A stretch of DNA of 64,000 nucleotides from Spirochaetota bacterium (lineage in GTDB: Bacteria > Spirochaetota > UBA4802 > JAKQUI01): assembly GCA_029562645.1 (NCBI GenBank), contig JAKQUI010000048.1:413217-477216 (forward strand), in the 5' to 3' direction. The position numbers were made by a program, and so were the translations under genes. Position 1 is the stretch's first letter. Every line of letters starts with the position of its first letter. This document shows, one piece after another, positions 36,136 through 45,122 of the stretch. Under the pieces are notes generated by a model that did no database searches, was not told the origin of the DNA, and worked only from the letters and a program-made list of their open reading frames with translations.

Positions 36136-38352
36136 TTATTTTTTCCTGAGTTCGTTGAGCTCGAAGGCCGCGTAGGCGTTATCGGGGTCGATGCTGATGA
36201 CCTTCTCGAAGCTTCGGACGGCATCATCGTTCTGCCGGTTCCGCTTGTAGGCCATCCCGGCCGCGAAGAGCGCATTCACGAAATTGGGGTCGATCCCCAG
36301 CGCCTTTTCGAAGAACTCGATGGCGCCGTTGTAGTTCATCATCTTGTAATAGGCCGCGCCCCCGAGGTAGTAGGCGTACTTGTTCCGCTTGTCGCCCTCC
36401 AGATAGCGCCCCACGAACTCCACGGTCTTCCCGTAGTTGTTCACGCGGAAATAGTTCTTCGACAGGTTGTACATGAGCTTCCGGTTGTCGGGATACAGCG
36501 ACAGGCCGCGCTCGAGATGGTCGATGGCCTCGTAGAATTTGCTTTCGTCGATGAGTTTGCGGGCGCCCTTGATCACGTCCACCGCCTCGTCGCGCGCCAG
36601 CTCCACCACCAGCAGGGTGATGTCGTCCTCGACCGGGGCGTTGCCGATGAAGCGCTGCACGTCCTCGATGATGTACGCGGTGAAATCCTCCAGCGGCAGG
36701 TGGCGGTTCTTGAGGATGATCTCCTCGAACCGGTCGTTCGAGTACTCCTGGCGCTCCGCGTTCACGGCCTCGGGGATACCGTCGGTATAGAGGATGATCC
36801 GGTCGCCGTAGGAAAGCTGCACGGTCTTCTCCTCGTAGGTCTCGCGGGCGTCCTCGATGGCGCCGATGAACAGCCCGTTCGTGTCCAACAGCTCCACGCG
36901 CCCCTCCTCGGTCCGCAGGAGGATGGCCTTCTGGTGGCTGGCATTGGCGAAGGTGACGTGATACTCGTCGTCCACCGCGACGAAAAATCCGGTCAGGTAG
37001 TCCTGCGTTTTCACGTGGTCCAGGATGTTCTGGTTCACCTCCTGGAATATGCGCCGGGGCGACTCGAAACTCATGCACGCGTTGGTGAACGAGATCTTCG
37101 CCATGGTGGTCACGAGCGCGGCCGGGATGCCGTGGCCCGAGACGTCGGCCACGAGGATCCCGAGCTTGTCGTCGCGAAGCTGGTAGACGTCGTAGAAGTC
37201 CCCCCCGATTTTCTCCATGGCGATGTAGCGCACGGAGAACTTGAGCTCGTTCCAATCGTCGATGTGTCCCGGAAGGATGCTCCGCTGGATCACGCTGGCC
37301 ATGTCGAGCTGCTTCTGGATGAGATCGTCCTTCACCTTGAGGTCCGAGAGCACGTTCTGGAGCTCTTCGGTGCGCTGCTCCACCTTGTGCTCGAGGTTTT
37401 TCCGGTTCTCCTCGATCTCCTGGATCATCTTGAGCACCGCGTACTCGATCTCCGCCGACTCCTTGTCCAGCGAGTGGAGACGGAACTCGGAGGCCGCGCC
37501 GCCCGCGATCTCCCCGGTCACGCGGCTCATCTCGCGCAGGATGCGCAGGATGGAGTTGGTGTTCACCAGCATCAGGAAGAACCCCGCGAGCACCGCGATC
37601 ACGAAATACAGGGCGATCTCGAGGATGTCCTCGCTGCCGAAATAGATGCTCTTCTGGATGAGCGCCGCGAAGGTGAGCATGGAGACGATCATCAGGATCA
37701 CGAAAAATCCGAACTTGACGCGCAGGCCCAGGAACACGCGCGGGTACAGGTCGATCCCGCGGCGCCGGATCTCGTGATAGCACACCGCCCGTTCGCGGTT
37801 TGAGAGGATCTCGGTGAGCAGGTAGGTCGAGAGGCCGTAGAGCACCACCACGACGATATCGGCCACGGTGATGATGCGGATGCCCAGACGCACGTCGACG
37901 GTGGTGATGTTGCTCAGGAACCGGATATCGTAATACACCAGCCCGATGGTGAGCAGGCCAACCAGCAGGGCGTAGAAGGCCGCGAAGGCCGCATTGTAGG
38001 TCGGCAGGTCGGAGAAGGACCGATAGAGCGCCACGAGCTCGTCATCGCCGATGTTCGGCCGGAGCGCATCGCCCTTGATGTTATTGTTGATGAGCCGCAG
38101 GGAGCGCGCGAGCGCCGGGATCTTGATGGGGCTTAAGAGGCCGAAGTGCACATAATGGATGAACGTGGGGACCAGCACGGCCAGCGGGAACCATTTGAGC
38201 ACCAGCGATGTGTAGGTCCCGTCGGTGGACAGGAGAAACGAAAAGCCGAGATAGTAGCCGAAGAAGGCCCCCAGCCATCCCCCCAGCACGGTGAAGAACA
38301 CGATGGCGAACCCATAGCTGGTCCGGCGCGCCAGCAGATAAAAAAACCTCAT
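36136..38352 (-). CDS. Membrane SpoIIE-type PP2C phosphatase with C-terminal TPRs
   Basis: 738 residues. About six transmembrane helices occupy residues 10-290. A coiled coil (about 310-350, ENRKNLEHKVEQRTEELQNV) connects to a SpoIIE/RsbU serine phosphatase domain (about 355-560): KIGGDFYDVYQLRDDKLGIL, ADVSGHGIPAAL with metal-binding Asp, GDRIILYTDGIPEA and DDITLLVVE. Three to four TPRs end the protein (about 575-735). Enzymes of this build usually dephosphorylate anti-sigma-factor antagonists in partner-switching pathways; no antagonist or anti-sigma gene is nearby. Last gene of the minus-strand transport/signalling operon, 95 bases after the FGE-like gene. Confidence 0.88.
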   Translation of the reverse strand: MRFFYLLARRTSYGFAIVFFTVLGGWLGAFFGYYLGFSFLLSTDGTYTSLVLKWFPLAVLVPTFIHYVHFGLLSPIKIPALARSLRLINNNIKGDALRPNIGDDELVALYRSFSDLPTYNAAFAAFYALLVGLLTIGLVYYDIRFLSNITTVDVRLGIRIITVADIVVVVLYGLSTYLLTEILSNRERAVCYHEIRRRGIDLYPRVFLGLRVKFGFFVILMIVSMLTFAALIQKSIYFGSEDILEIALYFVIAVLAGFFLMLVNTNSILRILREMSRVTGEIAGGAASEFRLHSLDKESAEIEYAVLKMIQEIEENRKNLEHKVEQRTEELQNVLSDLKVKDDLIQKQLDMASVIQRSILPGHIDDWNELKFSVRYIAMEKIGGDFYDVYQLRDDKLGILVADVSGHGIPAALVTTMAKISFTNACMSFESPRRIFQEVNQNILDHVKTQDYLTGFFVAVDDEYHVTFANASHQKAILLRTEEGRVELLDTNGLFIGAIEDARETYEEKTVQLSYGDRIILYTDGIPEAVNAERQEYSNDRFEEIILKNRHLPLEDFTAYIIEDVQRFIGNAPVEDDITLLVVELARDEAVDVIKGARKLIDESKFYEAIDHLERGLSLYPDNRKLMYNLSKNYFRVNNYGKTVEFVGRYLEGDKRNKYAYYLGGAAYYKMMNYNGAIEFFEKALGIDPNFVNALFAAGMAYKRNRQNDDAVRSFEKVISIDPDNAYAAFELNELRKK

Positions 38353-38436
38353 GACGGTCCCCTAGATGGAAGATATGCTCCCTGGTATACTTATCGTCAT
38401 TTCGGCGCAATAATTTACCGGTTAATGGAGTATGAT

Positions 38437-38464
38437 CCGACCGCGCGCTACCGCGCGCGGTCGG
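38437..38464 (-). terminator. Hairpin spanning the stop codon of the FGE-like gene
   Basis: A perfect 12-base-pair stem, CCGACCGCGCGC with GCGCGCGGTCGG, encloses a 4-base loop. The TAG stop codon of the FGE-like gene (38450-38448) lies at the loop boundary. No U-tract follows, so it may attenuate or protect the 3' end rather than fully terminate before the SpoIIE gene. Confidence 0.45.
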
Positions 38465-39641
38465 CGACCCGGAGGTTCCGGGCGCAGCGGAACCCCGCGA
38501 GCGAATCCGTATACAGGCTGGGAATGCCGCCGTACTCCCGGTCGCTCGCCCGGAGCTTGAAGCGGTCGTGATGCCAGGCGCCCCCCCGCACCGCCTTCAC
38601 CTGGGCGCCATAGCGCCGATGCGGGGTGCGGTTGCCTTCATAGGCCCGGTACCAGGTCGCCGTCCACTCCATTGCGTTTCCGGCCATGTTCACCACGCCG
38701 TACGGCGAATCACCCTTCCCCTCGAAGGCCGTAACCGGAAGGAGCCCCCGCGAAAACTCGCGCTTGAGCGGACTAACCACGCGGGCATCGTCCCAGAACT
38801 CCCGGCAATTGGCCCGCTCCGGGGAGAAGGAGTTCCCCCACGGATAGACGATGGGATTGCTGGGCTCGGTGCGCCGCTCGCCGCCCTTGACCACCTCGAC
38901 CACCCCGGGGCCGCGGGCGGCCTTCTCCCATTCGTCCTCGGTGGGAAGGCGCTTGCCCGCCCAGCGCGCATAGGCGTCTGCCTCGTAATACGTCACCAGG
39001 ACCGGCAGGGTGTCCGCACCGGGAGGATACGCCCCGCCGGGCCAGGAGCGCGGCGGTTTATGGTTCGCGGCCGCCACGAAGCGCTTGAAATCGAGGTTCG
39101 AGACCTCGTATTTGTCGATGTAAAACCCGGGCACGTCGACGATCCGTTGCGGGTACTCGTCCCGGTCTCCGCGGTTCGAGCCGCGCAAAAACTTTCCACC
39201 CGGGACGAGCAGCATGATCCTGCCGTCGGGCTCGGTGGCAATCTGCTTGTGCAGTTTCGATTCGGAGCGCGAGCGCGCATAGCCGTATGCGGACTCGATG
39301 CGCCGAACGGCCAGTCCGATGGACGCGCCCGTGCGGACACGCTGTTCGGCGCGCGTATCGAAAACGATATAGCTCGCCAGGACCCGAAATGCGGGCGCGG
39401 CGCCCGTGCTCCGGTCTTCGACGCTTATGACGGCGATCTTGCCGATGGGCGCATTGTCATCGATGATGTTGTACTCGGATCGGTCCGGGCGCTCCGTGAA
39501 CAAGAGCGTCAGGGTCCCGTCCTTGCGCTTCGATTCGACCTTCGCGCTCAGATGGTATTCCTGCACCGCGAAGGCCGCACCGGCGATCACCGCGACAAGC
39601 GCGACGGCCCCGGCGGCACTTCGCAACCGAAAACGCTTCAT
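38448..39641 (-). CDS. Exported formylglycine-generating-enzyme-like (SUMF1) protein
   Basis: 397 residues. Signal peptide or anchor at about 10-27, then a domain of about 110 residues of unknown type. The FGE-sulfatase/SUMF1 fold follows (about 140-390): LLVPGGKFLRGSNRGD, VDVPGFYIDKYEVSNLDF, ARWAGKRLPTEDEWEKAARG, YPWGNSF, GVVNMAGNAMEWTATWY, RGGAWHHD and GFRCAR. The paired active-site cysteines of true formylglycine enzymes are not both evident, so it is more likely a member of the broad SUMF1-like group of binding or iron-dependent proteins. Sits between the PPP phosphatase (36 bases) and the SpoIIE-like gene. Confidence 0.82.
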   Translation of the reverse strand: MKRFRLRSAAGAVALVAVIAGAAFAVQEYHLSAKVESKRKDGTLTLLFTERPDRSEYNIIDDNAPIGKIAVISVEDRSTGAAPAFRVLASYIVFDTRAEQRVRTGASIGLAVRRIESAYGYARSRSESKLHKQIATEPDGRIMLLVPGGKFLRGSNRGDRDEYPQRIVDVPGFYIDKYEVSNLDFKRFVAAANHKPPRSWPGGAYPPGADTLPVLVTYYEADAYARWAGKRLPTEDEWEKAARGPGVVEVVKGGERRTEPSNPIVYPWGNSFSPERANCREFWDDARVVSPLKREFSRGLLPVTAFEGKGDSPYGVVNMAGNAMEWTATWYRAYEGNRTPHRRYGAQVKAVRGGAWHHDRFKLRASDREYGGIPSLYTDSLAGFRCARNLRVADRAR

Positions 39642-39677
39642 CGCGACCTCCCGGCACGTACCGCGCGGCCCACAGCC

Positions 39678-40331
39678 CTATGATTGGAAGATGATGCGGT
39701 CCGGCATGCGCAGGCAGGTGAGCGGACCGCCGTATACGGCCCCGGTATCGATGCCGATGATATTGATCTCGTCGTTGACATAGACCTCCTGAGACCCGGT
39801 GAGCTGCATCGTGGGCGTATGGCCGAACACGACCGTCGCGGGCCACCGATAGCTCGAACGGTAAAACGCCTCGCGAATCCACAGCATGTCGTGCTCGGTC
39901 TGTTCGGCAAGACGCGCCGTATCCGGGTTAAGCCCCGCATGGACAGCGATATAGCCGGACCCCTCATGATACATCCGCAGGCGGTTGAAGAACTCCTCGT
40001 GCCGGGCGGGGAGCCGATGCACGCCCCCGTGCGCCCTGTAACTCTGGATGGTGTACGACCCGCCGTTGAACAGGTACACCCCGTCCGGGTCACGCCCGCT
40101 CACATACCGCAGGAAGAGGTCCTCATGATTCCCCTTGAGAAACACGACGTTATATGTGTCGGCCAATCGCACCAGAAACTCCACGACCTCGTAGGGCGAC
40201 GGCCCCCGGTCGATGTAATCGCCGATGAAGACAATGGTGTCGTCATCGGTGAGGTGCGGCTCGATGATCTGAACGAGGCCCCGGAGCTTGTCCGCCATGC
40301 CGTGGATGTCCCCGACGATGTAGTCCATCAC
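39678..40331 (-). CDS. PPP-family serine/threonine (or diadenosine-polyphosphate) phosphatase
   Basis: 217 residues, a compact calcineurin-like phosphoesterase of the PPP type. The metal-site blocks are all present: VGDIHGMADKL, FIGDYIDRGPSPYEVV, LKGNHEDLFL, and VHAGLNPDTA, plus VFGHTPTMQL. Bacterial relatives (PrpA-like) dephosphorylate proteins or split Ap4A. The start overlaps the stop of the preceding kinase-like gene by ATGA, so it is translationally coupled to it, which suggests a shared pathway. Confidence 0.88.
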   Translation of the reverse strand: MMDYIVGDIHGMADKLRGLVQIIEPHLTDDDTIVFIGDYIDRGPSPYEVVEFLVRLADTYNVVFLKGNHEDLFLRYVSGRDPDGVYLFNGGSYTIQSYRAHGGVHRLPARHEEFFNRLRMYHEGSGYIAVHAGLNPDTARLAEQTEHDMLWIREAFYRSSYRWPATVVFGHTPTMQLTGSQEVYVNDEINIIGIDTGAVYGGPLTCLRMPDRIIFQS

Positions 40332-41431
40332 GCCCTCAGGAGCTTGATGACCGCGTCCACATCGAAGGGCTTTCGCAGGGCGCGCAGATGGGGCCAGGCG
40401 GTAATGTCCTCGGGCTCCTCCTCGCTCCCGTAGATGACCACCACGGCGTCGCAGGCGCGGAAGGCGTCGGCGAACTCGGAAAAATCGCGGAAGGCCTTCG
40501 CGATGCTCTGCCGGTCCACCACACCCGCACGCGGGGCCCCGTCGTCCCCGCCGGTGACGCCGAAGAGGTCGATGCGGCGCACCAGGAAGCCCGTGTCCTG
40601 CAACGCCTCGCGGAGCACCATGTCAAGGACCACGTCGTCCACGCCCAGGAAAACCGGCAGGCCGGCAACGGCCGGATCGGTTCCATCGACCGAGCCGTCG
40701 GCCGCGCGGATATCCTCGATCGTTTGCAAGAAGATGACCGACGCGAAGCTCACCGTCACCAGCAGCGAATTGCGCCCCGAGGGGTTCTCGATCTTGACCA
40801 CGGCCCCGGCATTGCGGAGGTTCTCCACGGCGATGTTGATCCCGATCCTGATGCGGTACTCCTGGCCGTCGAAGTACGAGAAGAAGACGCGGGAGATCTT
40901 CGTGATATTGGGAAGCTCCTCCGCGAGGTTGTCGAAGGCCAGCGCGATCTTCACGTTCTGGCCCTCAGTGAAGAGCCGGATGCCGCACGAGGAGCGTTCG
41001 TCCATGAACTGGAACAGCGACAGGAGTATGTTAAAGAAGGACTCCCGCACCAGCGAGCGCGAGGCCCGGATGCTGCAATCCGATTCGGCCGCGACCAGCG
41101 TCACCGCGCGCGCCGGAAACAGGAACCGGACCTTCTCGATGATGTCGTCCATCAGCTCGGCCAGGTCGACGTTCTCGTATTTCTCCTCGACAATGTACTT
41201 CGAGTACTCGCGCCGCTCCTCGTAGTAGAGATAGGCCAGCGTCATGAGCGAGTTGAGCACGTCCTTGAACTCTTTGGGCGCGGCGGGGCCGAACCAAGCC
41301 TCCGTGTTCTCGATGAGCTGGTCGATGTTCGCATGCAGCACGTTCAGGAAGGTGGTGTTGATGAGCTCGTACTCGTCGTTGAGCTTCTTGATGGAGCGGT
41401 TGATCACCTCTTCGATGAGCTTCTGGTCCAT
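40328..41431 (-). CDS. Degenerate histidine-kinase-like protein with receiver-like tail
   Basis: 367 residues, soluble. Residues about 1-90 form helices like a dimerisation module but show no clear phospho-acceptor H-box. Residues about 100-235 resemble an HATPase_c fold: RESFFNILLSLFQFMDE at the N-box position and RIGINIAVENLRNAGAVVKI where a G2 box would lie, yet the Asn and Gly residues that bind ATP are missing. Residues about 255-367 look like a receiver (PVFLGVDDVVLDMVLREAL, VVVIYGSEEEPEDI, LRKPF) without a convincing phospho-Asp. It is probably a signalling pseudo-enzyme or scaffold. It lies 9 bases after the oppC-like gene and overlaps the phosphatase gene. Confidence 0.65.
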   Translation of the reverse strand: MDQKLIEEVINRSIKKLNDEYELINTTFLNVLHANIDQLIENTEAWFGPAAPKEFKDVLNSLMTLAYLYYEERREYSKYIVEEKYENVDLAELMDDIIEKVRFLFPARAVTLVAAESDCSIRASRSLVRESFFNILLSLFQFMDERSSCGIRLFTEGQNVKIALAFDNLAEELPNITKISRVFFSYFDGQEYRIRIGINIAVENLRNAGAVVKIENPSGRNSLLVTVSFASVIFLQTIEDIRAADGSVDGTDPAVAGLPVFLGVDDVVLDMVLREALQDTGFLVRRIDLFGVTGGDDGAPRAGVVDRQSIAKAFRDFSEFADAFRACDAVVVIYGSEEEPEDITAWPHLRALRKPFDVDAVIKLLRA

Positions 41432-41440
41432 GGCCGGCCC

Positions 41441-42427
41441 CTAATCCCGCCCCCGCTTGAGCGCCTTGGGGTCAATGGCGTCTTGGAACCCCTCCCCCAC
41501 CAGGTTGTACGAGGTGATGGTGATGAAGATCGCGAACCCCGGGATGAGCGTGAGCCACCAGGCGAAATCCATGAAATCGCGCGACTGCGACAGGATGTCG
41601 CCCCAGCTGGGCGTGGGCGGCTGCACACCGAAGCCGAGGAAGCTCAACGACGACTCGATGAGGATGGTGGAGGCGATCCCGAAGGTGGCCGACACCAGCA
41701 CCGGCGCGAGCGCATTGGGCAGCACATGCCGCATAATAATACGGGCGTCCCCCGCCCCCAGCGCGCGCGAGGCGGTCACGTAATCGGCCTCGCGCAATTT
41801 CAGGAACTCGCCGCGCACGATGCGCGCGATCCCCGTCCAGCCCGTGAGGCCGATGACCACCATCACGCTGGTGAGGCTCGGGCCCACCAGCGCGAGGATG
41901 GTGAGTATGAGAAAAAAGGTTGGGAAGCACATCACGATCTCGATGAAGCGCGAGATGAGCATGTCCGTCCGACCGCCGTAATAGCCGGCGACGGCCCCCA
42001 CGACGATCCCGATACTCACATAGATGAACACCGCGATAAAGCCCACCAGGATGGACACGCGCGTACCGTACACCATCCGCGCGGCGAGGTCGCGGCCCTG
42101 CTCGTCGGTCCCCAGGACATGGCGCGCCGAGGGCGGCAGCACGATCGCGTCGAGGTCGTAGGCGGAATACGAATACGGAATGGGCGGCATGACGGAAAAG
42201 GACCCGCGGGTGGTCCGGAAATTCACGTCCTTGAGCGCGGGATAGTCCTTAAAGAGCGGAAAATAGGCGCGCCCCCCGTCCACGAAGACATAGGGACGGT
42301 CGTTGGCGATAAGCGGCGCGAGCAGCGCGATCACAAAGAGGATGGCGACGATGGAAAGCCCCGCGAGCGCGAAGCGGTTGCGCCGGAACTCCCGCCACAC
42401 ATTCGACCAGTAGCCCTGCGCGCTCAC
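41441..42427 (-). CDS. Oligopeptide/dipeptide-type ABC transporter permease, OppC-like
   Basis: 328 residues. Inner-membrane permease. An N-terminal helix (about 18-40), a periplasmic stretch (about 45-125) and the MetI-type core with about five helices; the ABC-interaction EAA loop reads EADYVTASRALGAGDARIIMRHVLPN. GTDEQGRDLAARMVYGTRVS is typical of OppC/DppC. Its ATG overlaps the oppB-like stop by ATGA. No ATPase gene (OppD/F) lies in this operon or anywhere else in the window. Confidence 0.9.
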   Translation of the reverse strand: MSAQGYWSNVWREFRRNRFALAGLSIVAILFVIALLAPLIANDRPYVFVDGGRAYFPLFKDYPALKDVNFRTTRGSFSVMPPIPYSYSAYDLDAIVLPPSARHVLGTDEQGRDLAARMVYGTRVSILVGFIAVFIYVSIGIVVGAVAGYYGGRTDMLISRFIEIVMCFPTFFLILTILALVGPSLTSVMVVIGLTGWTGIARIVRGEFLKLREADYVTASRALGAGDARIIMRHVLPNALAPVLVSATFGIASTILIESSLSFLGFGVQPPTPSWGDILSQSRDFMDFAWWLTLIPGFAIFITITSYNLVGEGFQDAIDPKALKRGRD

Positions 42428-43425
42428 AGCTTCGCCTCCAGCCGAATGCGCGGGTCCACCAGGCCGTACATGATGTCCGCCAGCAGTATCCCCAGCAGGG
42501 TCAGGAGCGCCGAGATGGCCGCGATGGCCATGATCACCGGGATGTCCCGCGAGAGGATGGCCTCGAAGGCCAGAAGCCCCATGCCCGGGATGGAGAAGAT
42601 CTGCTCCACGATCACGCTCCCGCCCAGGAGCCCCGGGAGGAGCGTGGCCATGAGCGTGACCAGCGGCACCAGCGAATTGCGGAAGGCATGCACGAACACG
42701 ACGCTGTTATCGGAGAGCCCCTTGGCGCGCGCCGTAGTGATGTATTGCTGGTTGATGACCTCGAGCATGTTCGCGCGCGCGTAGCGCGAGAGGAAGGCGA
42801 AGCTCCCATAGGTGAGCGTGACCACGGGCAGCACCAGATGCCAGATCCTGTTCCCCAGCCTGCCGAAAAATCCGAAGTCGCGCGCCCAGTCGGAGATCTC
42901 GCCGCCGAGCGGGAACAGGTTGAGATAGTCGCCCCCGGAAAACACCAAGAGCAGCAGCAGCCCCACCCAGAACGACGGTAGCGAATAGAGCACGAAGAGC
43001 GCAAGGCTCGAGACGCGGTCGTAGGTGGAGTCCTTGCGCACGGCCGAGAAGATCCCCATGGGAATTGAAATGATATATACGACAATCATCGCGATGAGGT
43101 TTAACCGGAGCGTGATGGGCAGCGCCTCCGCGATGCGCGCCGATACGGGCCGTCCGTCCTTGCGCGAGATCCCGAAATCGAGCCGCACGAACTTCCACAG
43201 CCACTCTGCGTATCCCACCGGGATGGGCTTGTCCAGGCCAAAGAGCTTTTTCTCCTGCTCGATGATCTCCTTCCCGATGGCGCCCTGCTTGAGCTCGCCC
43301 TGCACGCCGGCCCGCAGCGTGGTGTAGTCGCCCGGCGCCAGGCGCACCATGAGATAGGTGATGAGCGTGATGCCGATGAACGTGGGGATGAGCAGGAGCA
43401 GCCGCTTGACGAGATATTTCTTCAT
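42424..43425 (-). CDS. Oligopeptide/dipeptide-type ABC transporter permease, OppB-like
   Basis: 333 residues. The N-terminus (KKYLVKRLLLLIPTFIGI) and APGD segment are diagnostic of the OppB/DppB family; the EAA loop is NQQYITTARAKGLSDNSVVF. About six transmembrane helices. The start at 43425 is chosen because its ATG overlaps the binding-protein stop (ATGA); a longer frame to 43449 adds only MGAGGGRA. Forms the channel with the OppC-like partner encoded next. Confidence 0.9.
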   Translation of the reverse strand: MKKYLVKRLLLLIPTFIGITLITYLMVRLAPGDYTTLRAGVQGELKQGAIGKEIIEQEKKLFGLDKPIPVGYAEWLWKFVRLDFGISRKDGRPVSARIAEALPITLRLNLIAMIVVYIISIPMGIFSAVRKDSTYDRVSSLALFVLYSLPSFWVGLLLLLVFSGGDYLNLFPLGGEISDWARDFGFFGRLGNRIWHLVLPVVTLTYGSFAFLSRYARANMLEVINQQYITTARAKGLSDNSVVFVHAFRNSLVPLVTLMATLLPGLLGGSVIVEQIFSIPGMGLLAFEAILSRDIPVIMAIAAISALLTLLGILLADIMYGLVDPRIRLEAKL

Positions 43426-44999
43426 TGCGCGCCCCCCGCCGGCTCCCATTCATCGTAGCGCAGGCCCTTGGTGTGCACGACCACATTGTTGAAGCGCTTG
43501 CTCACCACCACCAGCGCGGGGGTGCAGTACAGGAAGGTGTACGGCTGCTCCTCGTGCAGAATTTCGTGGAAGCGGTGGAGCAGGCGCATCCGCGCGACGG
43601 GATCGAACTCCGCGCGCACGCGCTCGATGATGCCGTCGGCCTCGCGGTTCACGAAGCCGCAGTAGTTCGATCCGTCCTTCACCTGCGAGGAATGCCAGAG
43701 CTGGTAGGGATCGCTCTCCCAGTCGAGCGACCAGGCCAGCGTCACGGCGTCGAAATCGCGCTCGTGGAGCTTTTTGACAAACACCGCCCACTCGTAGCGG
43801 TTGATGCTCATCTGAATGCCCGCTTTCGCGAAATCCTCCTTGAGGATGGTGGAGAGCCGCTCCGCGAACTTGCTTCCGGAGGACATGGTGAAGGTGAACG
43901 AGAACTTCTTGCCGTCCTTGTCCAGGATGCCGTCGCGGTCCGAGTCGACCCATCCGGCCTGCCGGAGGAGCTCGCGCGCGGCGGCGGGATCGTACGGCCA
44001 CGGCTTGATGTTCTGATTATAATTTTTACTGAACACATACGAATCGCCCGAGACGACCATTCCCTGGCCGAACTCCAGCTTCTCGAGGATGGCCTCGCGA
44101 TTCACCAGGTGCGTGAGGGCCCGCCGGACGCGCTTGTCCGAAAACCACGCGCGGCGGCTGTTCCAGCCGATATAGCTGAAATACGGCATGAAGTACTTGA
44201 GCTTCCGGTAACGCGAAAGGAACGACTCCGAGTTCGTTTGCCGCACCCACTGGATGGGGCGCACGCCCATGAGGTCCAGCTCGCCTTTTTTAAGCATCTG
44301 CAGCGCCACGTTGATCTCTGCGACGATGGTGTACACCACGCGGCGCACCGCGGGCTTCTTCCCCCGGTAGCGCTCGTTGGCAATGAGCACGATGCGCTTG
44401 CCGGTGTCCCAGCGCTCGAAGCGGTACGGCCCCGTGCCTACGGGCGATCGGTTTTTCGTGTGCGTATTGAAGTCCGTTCCGTCATTGAACACGTGCTTGG
44501 GCACCAGCGGCATGCCGCCGCAGATCTCCAGCGCGCGGAAATAGCGCTTGGAATACACGAACTCTACCGTGTAGCGGTCGAGGGCGCGGCAGCTGGTCAC
44601 GTCGATATAGTACACCTTGAGCGGCGCGCAGGCCACCTTCGGGTCCTTGATGCGCTCGTAGGAGTAGACGACATCGTCCGCCGTGAACTCGACGCCGTCG
44701 CTCCACACCACCCCCCGCTTGAGATGGAAGACATAGCGCAGGCGGTCCGGCGAGATGGTCCAGCGCTCCGCAAGCTGCGGAACGATCTCCAGCGTGTCGT
44801 AGTCGCGGTCCACGAGGTTCTCGTAAATGTAGTTGTTAATGCTGCTCGCGACCGCCTCGGTGGAGGTGATGGGGTTCAGATGGCTGGGCTCTGCGCCCAT
44901 ATGAATCGCGAGCGTGTCGGGCGGACGCACCGCCGACATGTCGCGGCACGAGGCGAGCGCCGCAAGTGAAAGGATGATGGCCGGGATTACGATCCGCAT
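43422..44999 (-). CDS. Peptide-type extracytoplasmic solute-binding lipoprotein (SBP_bac_5)
   Basis: 525 residues. Signal peptide with lipobox LASC, acylated Cys18. The SBP family 5 fold is evident: LAIHMGAEPSHLNPITSTEA near the start, YENLVDRD, LAERWTISPDRLRYVFHLKRG, WSDGVEFTADDVVYSYERIKDP, SPVGTGPYRFERWDTGK, and RRALTHLVNREAIL. This captures peptides or similar ligands for the OppB/OppC-like pair. The ligand cannot be read from the sequence. A TTGACA on the minus strand at 45062-45057 may belong to its promoter, but I see no good -10. Divergent from the HD-GYP-type gene. Confidence 0.9.
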   Translation of the reverse strand: MRIVIPAIILSLAALASCRDMSAVRPPDTLAIHMGAEPSHLNPITSTEAVASSINNYIYENLVDRDYDTLEIVPQLAERWTISPDRLRYVFHLKRGVVWSDGVEFTADDVVYSYERIKDPKVACAPLKVYYIDVTSCRALDRYTVEFVYSKRYFRALEICGGMPLVPKHVFNDGTDFNTHTKNRSPVGTGPYRFERWDTGKRIVLIANERYRGKKPAVRRVVYTIVAEINVALQMLKKGELDLMGVRPIQWVRQTNSESFLSRYRKLKYFMPYFSYIGWNSRRAWFSDKRVRRALTHLVNREAILEKLEFGQGMVVSGDSYVFSKNYNQNIKPWPYDPAAARELLRQAGWVDSDRDGILDKDGKKFSFTFTMSSGSKFAERLSTILKEDFAKAGIQMSINRYEWAVFVKKLHERDFDAVTLAWSLDWESDPYQLWHSSQVKDGSNYCGFVNREADGIIERVRAEFDPVARMRLLHRFHEILHEEQPYTFLYCTPALVVVSKRFNNVVVHTKGLRYDEWEPAGGAQ

Positions 45000-45122
45000 G
45001 GGCTAGTTTCTGCGGGGGCCGAGGGTTTCCGTCAAGAAGTATTCTGATTTTTTACTTGTCAATATCGCCCGCGCGCGCCATTCTACTCTTGACAGAAACA
45101 CACAGTTCGAGCTTGGAAGGGA

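Noticed and set aside
38448..39641. Calling the SUMF1-like protein a true formylglycine-generating enzyme
   Set aside because: The fold is present but the pair of active-site cysteines is not evident and no sulfatase gene is nearby.
40388..42784. A long plus-strand frame across the kinase-like and permease genes
   Set aside because: It runs antisense to three genes with real homology and conserved overlaps, and its composition (His/Arg/Asp-rich) is that of a shadow frame.
45031..45122. TTGTCA/TTGACA boxes between the binding-protein gene and the HD-GYP gene as divergent promoters
   Set aside because: Good -35-like boxes exist on both strands, but no acceptable -10 lies at 16-18 bases on either, so I did not list promoters.
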